From Hemerocallis citrina (taxonomy: Eukaryota; Streptophyta; Magnoliopsida; Asparagales; Asphodelaceae), in NCBI GenBank assembly GCA_017893485.1, contig CM030366.1:186479947-186543946 (forward strand): a stretch of DNA of 64,000 bases, written 5' to 3'. Under the pieces are notes generated by a model. It was not told the origin of the DNA and made no database searches. It was given only the letters and a program-made list of their open reading frames with translations. Positions 24,101 to 36,100 of this stretch are shown here, piece by piece; positions within the stretch are counted from its first letter, which is position 1, and each line of letters starts with the position of its first letter. The translations under genes and the position numbers were made by a program.

Positions 24101-27100
24101 CCACTTTATCAATTGCTTCATTCATGAATTCATAGATAAACCTTTCATCATGCACATTGCTAGACGTATTTTTTGATTCAAAAAATAGTACCATTGTAAG
24201 AATTAAGAACAATAGTCATTATGCTTCGCCCTTTTCTATCCGTCCATACATCGGTCATGAGACTACAACCGCCCGACTTGCATTTATCCAAGTAAAATGA
24301 AAGATGTTCCTTTACTCTATTCACCTCCTTTGGCAAATAATGCATACTAAGTTCATGAGGCGTAGGTGCTTTCATATTCGGTCTGTACTTTTCAATCGCT
24401 TCTATCATTTCTTGAAAGGAAGTTGACTTGGCAACATTAAATGAGATGACATTGTCAAAAAAACATCTTGCAACATACTCACTTGCATCCTCTCTTGCCG
24501 CCTTCTTCTAATGCTCATTGAGAGTAGTTTGATGAACTTGTACACCTTTGCCTTTGTTTCCCGCACCACATGCATGTCCATTGGCCCTTTAACTTTTGAA
24601 CTATTGGATGAGCACATTCGGCTAGGATGACTTTCCACATCTACCCCTTCTACATTAATGTATCTCCTCCATCTCCTATTACCCTAGCATATTTTGTCGT
24701 TTTACTAGCTTTGATATCTTGGCTTCTTTAATTGCATTTAAAGTAGCTAAGGCGTCGGCCTTTACATGTTCCGGAACATTAGGACACTTGGTAGTATTCC
24801 CACTAATACAAGCTAAATGCTCTTTGAGACGGCTTACTTATCCACTAAGAAGTGGGTGACTACAATACTTGCACTTGGTTTTTCTCCCACTAACTCTTGT
24901 CGCATGTTCCGAAAATCAATCGAGTTTGGTTGACTTACTTACTGGAAAGCTTGTTGCTTCTTCCGACATTTTATCCTATCTTGTAGAAGGTAGAGTTGTG
25001 TCTAAAAACTACAATAAGAAGAAAAAATCATTAAAGTGTTAAACATGTTGACACTTACGAGTTAGTGAGTTACGACTTATAGTTATTTAGTTCACACTTA
25101 ACAATCAATTAACTATGAATAAGACACTAAGACAGAGAACAACTAATAAGAGTTAACAGTTAACACTTGACTAAGTGTAGACAAAATCAATTAACAGAGA
25201 ACAACTAATAATTAACACTTAACAGAGAACAACTAAGACAGAAATAAATTTAATTAACACTTAACAATCAAAATAACAACTAATAGGAGTTACTAAACAT
25301 GTTCGTCAATTGCCACAATTCCACCATTAAAAGTTAACAACTAATTAACAGTTAACAATCAATTAACAGAATAACAGTTAACAACTAATCGAAGACGAAC
25401 GAAGAGAAAAGAAAATGAAGATGAATAACAGTTAACAAATTAATAGAATAACAATTAACAGTTAAGTAATAATAGTTAACAGTCAACAGAATAACAGATA
25501 GAAAAGTTAGCAGATTAACTTGAAAATTCTAGTAAATTAAAGAGAAGAAAATGAAAACGAAGAAGAAGAAGAAGAAGAAGAAGAAGAAGAAGAAGAAGAG
25601 AGAGTGGGGGCTCACTGGGTTGTTGGCGACGAAGAAGAAGAGAGCGTGAGCGGGCTTTTTGACGACGAAGAAGAGAGTTACTGAGCGAGCGTGAGCTTCA
25701 GTTGTTGGCGATGAAGAAGAGAGCGGGAGGTTCTTTGGTGCGAAAAGAGGGGGGGAGGTTCTTTGGCGCGAAAAGATGAGAGAGAGCGGGAGGTTCTTTG
25801 AGCTTCAGTTGTTGACGAAGAAGAAGAACAGTAGGAGAAGAGAGATTGACGACTCACGATAGGCTGGCGGTGGAGTTGGGTTGGCGACGACGAAGACTCG
25901 AAGACCAATTTCGAGGAAGAAATTTGGAGAGGCGGTGGAAGAGAAGTGGAGAGAATAGAGATTGAGAAGGAATTGGGGATTAGGGAATTTAGGGTTGGTT
26001 TATAGGGTAACGAGTAATGGGTTAGGGATTTAAGCCCCCCAAACCCACTTTAACTATTTCCGAGGCGAAATAGTGACGTATTGGGGGATATATCGGACTT
26101 TTCGACCGATTTTTTCACTTTTCGGGTTCAAACGAAATATTTCCTAAAAGGTTGATTTCGTTTCGCTGATGGGTCCAATACGAGATTTCGGCCGATATGT
26201 CCGAGATTTAAAACAGTGACGAATATGTATGTGCATGAAACAAACACTATTGCTTCACATATTTGACAAAAAAAGAAGCATGCACTTAATTAAGTAAAGT
26301 AACAGCTTGGAATGTGACATCCCATCTTTAATGTTTATAGCACACAAAGGTCGGAATTGATATATTAGCCCATATAATTCATAACTTATAATATGAATCA
26401 ACAATATTAGCTTTAAATATTTGAAAAATGAATTTGATCAGTTAAACAACATTATTTGGGTCTAAGTACGAAAGGCATCCTTGTTTCCAGTATGTGCAAT
26501 TTGAGTATAATTTGAATTACATTAGTAAAGTATAGTGAATAAATATTCATTCCACATAATTTGGTGACAATTATTTAGCTTGCAACTTTTTTTTAATTTG
26601 TAAAGTTAAAAAGAATTATGTTTCTTATTCATAACTATGGATGTTTGAAATATGTATTCTATTATATATAAAATATTAAATTTGAGGATTTATGAGGATG
26701 CTAGCTCTTAACAAGTTTTTTTATTGTTTTTATTTTTAATGTGTGTACCTACTAAGGTGTAATAGTCCAAGTATGATGAATAGGGTGCAAAGTATTAATG
26801 TGAAAAAGAAGGTAATTATAGAAAGTAAAAAAGGTTAGAACTTAGAAGATTAGAGACAATGCCACCACATTTAGAACACAACAATTTCTTGGTGGTTCGG
26901 CAACCCTTGTCTACCCTACACTGAAGAATTCCGGGCCTTAGTATTTTCACTAAAAAACTCTCGCTCAATTAAGCCGAGAGCCATAGTTAGAGGATGATGT
27001 TTTAAACTTATATTTTTCACTTCCTAAGGAGAATTTTCACCTCTAATTCCACGAAGGACTTTCCACCTTCTGCACTTGATAAATTTGCAACCAAGCGACG

Positions 27101-30100
27101 TAGACGTTTTACTATCGAGAAGAAAGCAAAAAAAAACAGTGTTTGCTCATTCAATCTCACAAGATTGTAAAATAGTGGTCAATTACTAGGGGAGGTTCTA
27201 CCTATTTTGGCTTTGAAATGTTCTGAACCATAGATGCGATGAATGGAAATATTCTCAAAAAATAAATGATGAAGAAATGTCGTAATTAGAGAGTTTGAGA
27301 AAAGAAGATTAAATCCACAACAACAACAACAAAGCCTTTTTCCCAACTAGTTGGGGTTGGGACATGAATCCTGCTTTTCCATTTTGCTCGGTTTAGTGCA
27401 ATATATTCTGTAAGGCCACAAGCTATCATATATTTTCTCACTGTTTCCACCCAAGTAAGTTGAGGTATTTTCCTACCCTTAACTCTTTCCTTAATACTTA
27501 TCAAATCACTCTTTCTAAAGGGGGCACTACTAGGTCTACGTCTGACATGTTCAAATCACCTGAGACGATTCTCTCTTAATTTATCTTGGATATGAGCTAC
27601 CTTTATTATGTCTCGTATATGCTTGTTTTTAATTCTATCATTTCTGGTTTTACCTCACATTCATTTTAATATCCTCATCTCCGCTACACTCATTTTTTGG
27701 ACATATTTCTTTGTTGCCCAACACTCTGCTCAAAAGAGGATTAAATTCATAAAGCAATAATTTAGAATTATTTCAAAATATTTATATTTTTCACTAACAA
27801 AATAATTTGGTTGTTGAAATTCATTGCCTAGAAAATTCGTTACAACATAAATATAACGACTAGCTAGTTCATATGGGTAAATCATATACTGGAATTGTAA
27901 CTTCTTTTTGTATACTCCCAGTAGCTGTATTACCCTACCACCGTACTGTACAAGAGGGTGCATATCCGAACTCCAGATTGCTTCCGTACTTGCAATTTGG
28001 TTTCCCACCGCCCGCCACAAGGCTAAAGTCTCATCTAAAACTACCTAATAATGAAGGCAACCTAGGATCATAGACTTTACTATCTATACGCGACTGCTCC
28101 CACTCTTTTTTCCAATGTGGGAGTAAATCACACATCCTATTTGAGCTTTTTAGACTTTTGGTGGCTTGGGCTTAACCATGGGTATTATAATTATCCCCCC
28201 TTAGGGACCTAGGGTCTTCGCGAGGTAATAGTGTAGTGTAATATCCCTAAATGGGCTTAGTTATTTCTAGGTGAGCTTTGATTAATTGGTGGGCTCATAG
28301 TAGTTATTAGTGGGCTTGTATAGGATTGGCTTGAAAATAGGTGGAATTGTAATATATACTATTAACATTTGAGTGTGATGGTGGAAAGTTTAGTCCCATA
28401 TGGGATTGAACATTGGATTGAACGGTGCGTATATAATATAGTCAAGGATCCGAAAATGCCTTCCAACTAGCTAGTCGTTTGGGTGAGACTTTAGCCCTGT
28501 GGTGGGATCGTAGCAATACTGGGTCGTGACCATGGAAATGACTCGGGTCCTAGGCGGCTAGGCGAGTGGACTCGGGAAGTGACAAAAACGGTCATATCTT
28601 TCTATACGGAGCTCTAAATTGAATGTAACTAGTTCCATTTTGGAGGTGTTTTGGGGCTCTTACTAATCCATATAGTATATGACTTATTTGAAAAAGAATT
28701 GAGAGATATATGAACCCCACAAAATAAAAAACTAGGGAATTTCAATCAAGAGTTGTGCTCTGATATACTCCCCGTCAGTCATTTTAGGGCGTGAATGTTA
28801 ATGTAATTAAACGGCTGGTATCATCCAGACATTGAATTGGTAAGCCTTGAGAAGTTAGCACCAACTCCTACTCCCTTATTAATTTTACGAACCCCTAGCG
28901 ATTATATTTTATGTTAAATTTTTAACTTTCTGTACAATTTTTACGAGGAAAAAGTTAAACTTTATAATATTCACGGAATACCTTCTCAAGAGAAAATTTT
29001 TAGGCAGCCAGGTTGTAGTGGAAGCTGATTTGGCAAGCTTCTAGGCCAGATTTAATTTTATGAAAAAACACCCTTGTTAGTGATTATTACTAGTCACCCC
29101 TCATCTTCCTTCAGCCTGGCCCTTCCTCCAACCCAATAACTAAGCCTCCTGCCAAGAACTTCTAGTGCAGTTGAGAAGGCATGCCACTCTTAAGTGAGTG
29201 AGGTGATAGGTTCCATGTCGGCCTTAGACGGTGTTGCCGCTGAAATTGGTGTGGGGGCAAACAGATAGATTTGTGGATTCGAGGGAAGGTGAATAGTCAA
29301 ACCTGAACAACCTCACCGGTGTTTGACCGAGATCCTTTCGCCGTTAACCTGCAAAAAGTGCGAGACACTGGGGTTGATTCCGGCGACGCACCTTCCGACG
29401 CTCTTGTCAGTAATCAGAAAGATTAAGCAAGAGCTTTAATTGGCAAAAGATTGATTACTCTGTAACAGTGGGGGGAGAGGAGTATTGATAGCCGCCTTAG
29501 GAGTCAGTTTCGAGATTAGATCAAATCCCTACTTCCCGATGTAGATGGATAGAAGTGGTTAAAACCGCTGTTTGGGGATAATCGTGAATCTGAATTCTCT
29601 CCTATCCAGTCTGATTGGGTTTCTTATGGGTTGGAACCCGTACCCAGTAAGATGGGTCCGTTTTCAGGGTTATTCGGTCCTGAATGGGGGCCCAACTCCT
29701 GATTCGGACCCGCAAACAAGTGAAATTACCATTTTGCCCCTGTTGGCCTTAAGATTCGTGCTCTAATCTGAACGGTTCTGATTTAACCATATTTTTAGCC
29801 ATATCACGAGCCCCCACTCCCGAAGACCGAGTTTGATCAGCCTTTGAGGAGTAGTTTTACTGATTTAATGGCTTGCGGGGTTGTATCGGAGTTCAGATGA
29901 GGGGTTTCGGATCTTATACGTGGCATGATGATGTTTTTTCAGAGTTGGTAGCATGCTCAAGATTGTTCTTGAGCTCTTCTGGATTTTTGGCAATTTTTTC
30001 CAATTTTTTAATTATTCTTCGAGTCATTTATGTAATTTTGCAAAGCGATGATTTGCTTCCGGGAGCATTAATTAATTATTCTAGCTAATAATTATTAATC

Positions 30101-33100
30101 CAGGGGCTCGAAAATATTTTCCCTAATATATAATTATCTTTTAGAATTTTTAATTATTTTTCCTGAATTTTTAATTATTTTTTACAATTTTTAAATAAAT
30201 AATCCGAATTAATAAAATAGAAAAAGGAATTAATCACCTTATTTACGACGTGGCGTGATCTGAAGCGTCCCTCAGTAGCTAGCGTGAATATCTGAGCGAT
30301 CTGACGGCTTGAGTAGCTCGGAAGCATTTTTCTCCATATGGGCAGCTTAGTAGCTTGGTAGCTCGGTGCTTCGATGGCTGCCGAGCTACGTGGCCAGATC
30401 TGGGCCGTCCATTAGGCTTGAATCACGGCGCAAGAGGCTCAGATCACGAAAAAACGTGATCTTGTTGACGTGGCGAAATCTGAGCCATCCATCAGTTGTT
30501 GGCGCGAACATCTGGACGATCTGACGGTCCATGGAGCTCGGAGGTATTTTTTCGCCAAAACGGAGGTCGGTGCCTCGGTAGCTCGGGGGCGTCTTTCTCC
30601 GAATGGGCACCTCGGTAGCTCGGCGCTTCGATGGCTGTCGAGCTACGTGGCCAGATCTGGGATGTCCATCAGGCTCGAATCATGGCACAAGAGGCTCAGA
30701 TCACGAGAAAACGTGATCTTGTTGACGTGGCAAAATCTGAGCCATCCATCAGCCGTTGGCGCGAACATCTAGATGATCTGACGGTCCAAGGAGCTCGGAA
30801 GTGTTTTTTCCCCAATACGGAGGTCAGAGCCTCGGTAGCTCGGGGGCGTCTCCGTAGCTCGGGGGCATCTTTCTTCGAATGGGCACCTCGGTAGATCGGC
30901 GCTTCGATGGTTGCCGAGCTACGTGGCCAGATCTGGGACGTCTATCAGGCTCGAATCACGGCGCAAGAGACTCGAATCACGAGAAAACGTGATCTTGTTG
31001 ATGTGGAAAAATCTAAGCCATCCATCAGCCGTTGGTGCGAACATCTGGATGATCTGACGGTCCAAGGAGCTCGGAGGTGTTTTTTCCCCAATACGGAGGT
31101 CGGTGCCCCGGTAGCTCAGGGGCATCTTTCTCCGAATGGGCACCTCGGTAGCTCGGCGCTTCGATGGCTGCCGAGCTACGTGGCCAGATCTGGGGTGTCT
31201 AGTTAAGGTCGGGCACGAATTTCGAGACAGCACGGCCGTAGGTTGTTCCTGCCTTTAAGAATTCTGTCGTTTAACATTCTTAATGGGCTTGAGTGGGGCC
31301 CAATATGTTAGAAGCCCAAGAGTCGCGCTCTTTTTACTATAAGTTCTCACCCCCCTCAACACTTCTCCCATTCTTTCACTTTTTACTCCAAGAAAAAGTT
31401 TTTGCTCTCGAGTTGCTCCGCTAGCGGTGATTTTCGCTCCTGGGTGGTTGTACTAGCTGTCGCGGCGAGGCGAAGCGATTTTCGGCGAACTATTCCGACC
31501 GAGAACGTCCCATCAAGGTAAATATATATATTTTCACTTATATATATATACTTCTCAAGATGTCTAGAGTGTCCTCGCGTAGTGAGGTCTCTTCCTCGGG
31601 AGGTGAGAGTGAGCGGGCGCTAGAGGTTCCGCTCATCCAAGAGAAGGGGATAGAAGTAGGAGGGTCGGCGGTGAGTGCTAGTTGCTCTGCTAGCCCAAGA
31701 GAAGGGGAAGGAGGTAGCAGGGTCGGCTGTGGTCGAGCCAGTTGCTCCGCTCGCCAAGGAAAAGGGAAAAGAGGTAGTGCGGTCGGTAATAGTCGAGACA
31801 GTGGTAGAGCCCGTCAGGAGGGGAGGAGAGATGGGTCGGTTGCCATCGGAGATATCAGGTCATGGGGGAATCAGGAAGTTACTGGCGACTTGCTGACGAA
31901 GGCCATCAATGGGAGGTCGGAGTCGTATGTGGAGAACGAGCCAAAGGAGGTCACCGAGGTCGACGACATTGTCTCGGTTCTGACAGAGAGGGACCTGCCC
32001 GGATCCGGAGGAGCTTCATGATACCCCCAGAGTACACTCTAATCCTCCCCGGACCAGGAGTACGAGCGTGTATGGCGATCTCGCCTGATACGTGCGTCTT
32101 TGCCTATGACGCACTGAATGCAGGTCTGCGTCTGCCCCTTCACCCCTTCGTGACCGAAGGGCTGCGATGGTATGGACTGAGTCCGATCCAGTTCATGCCG
32201 AACATGTGGCGCCACATGCTCGGCCTTTTGCTTCAGTGTCGGGCGGCAAAGGTGGAGCCTCAGCTCATCGTTCTTCGAAGTATGTATCGGATCAACCGGA
32301 TGAACAAGATGGAGCATCGGTACTACTTGTCGCCACGAAAATGTGTCAAGTTGATAGAGAATCCGGATTCTATTAAGTCGTGGAAGGGAAAGTACTTTTT
32401 GATCCGAAACCCTACGGCATGGGACTTCCCGACCAGATGGAAGAAGGATGTGCCAAAGTGGGCGAAGGCCGAGCCGGTGTTCGACTCCGGCTGAAGCAGA
32501 AGTTGCGACGCAGCTAATTAACCTTCTGACCCTGAGTTGGAAGGATATGACCGAGGAGGTTAAGGTTGGTAATTGACCCGAACCCGACTAAGTCCGACCC
32601 GTTTTTAGTAGCCCATGGGCCTAAATTTGTAAAAAAAATCGGACTCGGGCTTAATTTTTTAGCCCGAATTAATTTTCGGGCCGGGTTCGGGTTTGTATAC
32701 GTCCGACCCGAATCCAACCCAAATTTAAATACTATCCAGAATTTCTAATACCCAACCCATAGGTATATAATACCAAAATCTAAACTGCATAATAAATACA
32801 AATCTCTCTTACTTAATCTGTCCTCTCTCCTCATCATTCTCTCTCCTCTCTCCTTCTCTCAAGTCTCATCCACTTTCCGTTGCCATTCTGATCCGATACC
32901 AGCATGCTCCGTAGGCGGCGACTACAACAAGATCAAGATCAAGAAGGAGATCAGAAGAAGCAGAGAACGGATCGATCGAAATTGGAATCTTCTTCTTCGA
33001 ATTCGGGAGAGATGGGGTACGACGACAATGGGAACAGGAAGGTGGTGGGGGAGGGAGAGATCGACGAGGATCTGCATAGTAGGTAGCTGGCCGTGTACGG

Positions 33101-36100
33101 GAGGGAGACGATGAAGAGGTTGTTTGGTTCGAATGTTCTCATTTCGGGGCTTAACGGACTTGGTGCGGAGACAGGTCAGTTCTTGATTATCCCCCCCCCT
33201 TCTTTTTCTAGTTATGTGTAGAATCTCTTAGTTGTAGTGTTGTTTGGGCCCTATTTGGAGTTGAGACCACCAAATTTAAGATATTTTATCCAAGCACCAA
33301 CAGGTCATCTTGATCTTGATCTTGTTGTAGTCTCCTTCTATATAGTTGGGCCGGGTCGGGCTTTTAGATTTAATTCGGATCCGGACTCGGGCTTCAAGTT
33401 AGTAGCCCGACCCAAAATCGGGCCGGGCTTGGATCCTATATATTTTTTCGGGCTCAGGCTCGGGCTTTTATAGGTCCGGCCCAAGTCCGGCCCGTTGACA
33501 GCCCTAGAGGAGGTCCTCCACGTGTCGGGTCTCAGTCCGATCGACCCGAGTTGCTCTTTTATTACTCTTTATACTGCATCCTTTTTGTCTTAACTTTGTT
33601 TTTTCTCTTTGGCAGAGGCTCCGAACATGGACTTTAAGGCACTCATGGCGGAGCGGAACGTGAGCGGTGCCAAGGGCTCCGACGCCAAGAAGAGGAAGAA
33701 GACGACCGCGGGATCCGCATTTGGCCGACCTACCAAAGTGCCTTCTGCCGTGGTCGAGATTGTGGATCTGGCGTCTCCTCAGCGGTCTGCCTTGGCTGCT
33801 GCTCTTCCTCAATCGACCCTGTCCGAGCCTTCAACCGAAGCCTTCTCCATCTCTGCGGCGTTGGCGCTTGAGGCTCCACCCCTCACCAAGAAGGCCGAGG
33901 TGATCCTGATCGAGGAGCACAAGAAGCTCTTCGTCCCTGACTGGCGGGTGATGAATCATGATGGCTTTTTGGGGGGACTCGGCCATGAGTATGCAGGCCT
34001 TGCGCCATCTGCCGACCCCGAAGGACCGAGCAGCCCTGAAGGCGGGGACAACGTGCGATGACGCTGTTGAGATAGCTTGGGCGACGTTGTCGGTGAGTCT
34101 CCTAATCGATTCGTCGATAATCCAAAATTTTTTAAGTCACTTGCTCGGCTTTTCATAGTTTCTTTTTCTCTTTTGTTTAGATCACGTGCCATTTCAGCCA
34201 CCTCTTCGAGCAATTTTCCGAGTAAGAGGAGCTGAAGCTGTCGTGCGACAGGGACCGAGCCAAGAGGGTGAGGGTCGCGAAGCTTTACGAAGCGGAGTAG
34301 TGCCGCTCGGAATCCCGGCAGCTCAGGTCGCGTACTTTGAGATGGCTCTGGCGCAGGCGAACGAGAAGGCAGCCTCGGAGGCAGCTCGGCAGATGAGGAG
34401 AGGTCCAAGGCCGAGGAGGCGAAGAAGGCCTTAGGACACATAGAGAGGGAGAAGGGCGCGGCAGTGGCAGCGGTGATAGAGGCTGAGGCAAAGAAACACA
34501 TGATGGCAAACATGGAGCAGTCCTACGCCACTACCCTTGAGCACGTCGAGGCTCGCGTCCTAGGCTTCTACAGGTCAGGGTACAGACTGTGGGGCCCGGT
34601 CGGTGGCGAGGCTCTCGAAGCCGACCAAGAGGGAGGTGAGGAGGACGAAGAGGAGGAAGAGGAGGAGAAAGGGAGGACGAGATTGTGGCCGATCCCCAGA
34701 CAGCGATAGTGGGGGTTGGGGAGACGACCGCCGAGGAGCCCATCATCGAGCTACCACCACTGTTTTAAATTTCCTCCGATACGACCGAAATTTCGGCTGA
34801 AATTTTGTTTCGGCTAGCTTGCCGATACGAAATCACATATTTTATACTCTATATCGTTGTGGACCGAAATGTGTAGATTTCTGCCGAAATTTTCGAAATA
34901 TCGGTCGAAATATTGTCGAAATTAGCGAAATATTAGCCGAAATAGACAAATGTTAATGTGAATATATATAAAAAATTTGTTTTACTTTTTGTATATATGT
35001 CTTTCAATATAGGACCTTAAACTAAGATAATGTGAGGATTTCGTCTCGCTATTGTTTGTAAATATGCAAAGTCAAGTAAGTTTATTAGCTAATACATTTT
35101 TTTTAGTCAATGCAAATTCAATTTAGTTATATACTTATATTACATTCTCGTTTATATTGTTGTTAAATTCTGTGAATATTTACCGTAATTGATTCATGTT
35201 ATTAGTTACATTATACAATATTTTATTTGATAAATGACCTGGAGGACATATAATATCTTATTTAGTAACAAAAAAATATTTATTGAGTATAGGAAATGAA
35301 CATCCGATATGATTACATTTTTTCGTGATCTTCGATGATATCTCCCGATCCGCGACGAAACACCCCTTGCCGAGAGAAATCTGAGATTTAAAACCATGGC
35401 TACCACTCAAGGTGGCCCCCTGACTTCAGTTGTCTTATTTTGTCGCCTGTCTCTCCTGTATTACCTTATAGTGGACTGGCCACCGCTCTTTTGTAGTAAT
35501 CAAGGTTTTAAATGAATGAACTTCTCTATTTTGAACAAGTGTTGGAGACATTTTGAATTCATTGATTGTCTTACTTTTGAGTCTTGCACTATGCTCGTCC
35601 AGGCTTAGCTTTTCCACTTTGGTTCTTTAAACTTAGCAATTTTCTCAACTTTTTCAGCTAGTCGAACCATCACCACTTCCTTCTCAGCTAGGTGTCGTTA
35701 AGTTGGCTCTTGCTTGGGCTCATGAGAGACTCTTCAAGGCTGAGTCGGAGTTGAATCACGTTAGGGCGCTGTTGGCTAAACGAGATTCCGAACTGGAGCG
35801 ATTAGAAGAGTAAGCTCGTAGCCCCCCCCCCCCCCCCCCCCCCCCCCCCGTGAAGGGGATGAGAGATGCCCTTCGGGAGCTTATCACTTGGGTCTAAGAC
35901 AAGTAGCTCTTCAGGGTCTTCTATTCAAGACAAGAGCTGAAAGGGACGAGCTGAAGAATGTGGTGCTTGAGAAAACTGTGGAGGCGGCACAACTTCGGAG
36001 AAGCATCTCTGAGGCTCCGCGCGGAGGTGGTTCGAGTCGATTACCTCGTCTCAAGATCAAAGTGACCGATGAAGCACTTAAAGAGCGGGTGATTGAGTTA

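Larger units (their letters stand above)
23056..26218 (-). mobile_element. hAT transposon with DUF659-type transposase remnant, family C, 3' truncated
   Basis: The right terminus (complement CACTGTTTTAAATCTCGG) at 26218 is the 5' end of a minus-strand element. Next come a spacer with an (AAG)n tract near 25556-25600, a repetitive TTAACAGTTAACAACTAA region (25040-25500) and transposase fragments (24638-23056). No left terminus or target duplication was found, and the hATC dimerisation domain is absent, so the 3' end is deleted. Subterminal CGAAAT/GGCCGATAT repeats match those in the short family copies at 23351 and 34758. Confidence 0.75.

Noticed and set aside
28237..28800. Solo chromovirus LTR with target duplication
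   Set aside because: The start looks right but no right terminus or matching 5-bp repeat could be found, so it is listed only as a possible fragment.
33956..34513. 185-codon minus-strand open frame in the Tat element
   Set aside because: Antisense to the clearly coding-like plus-strand ORF. The Ser/Pro/Leu bias is the mirror of a Glu/Lys/Ala-rich coiled coil.
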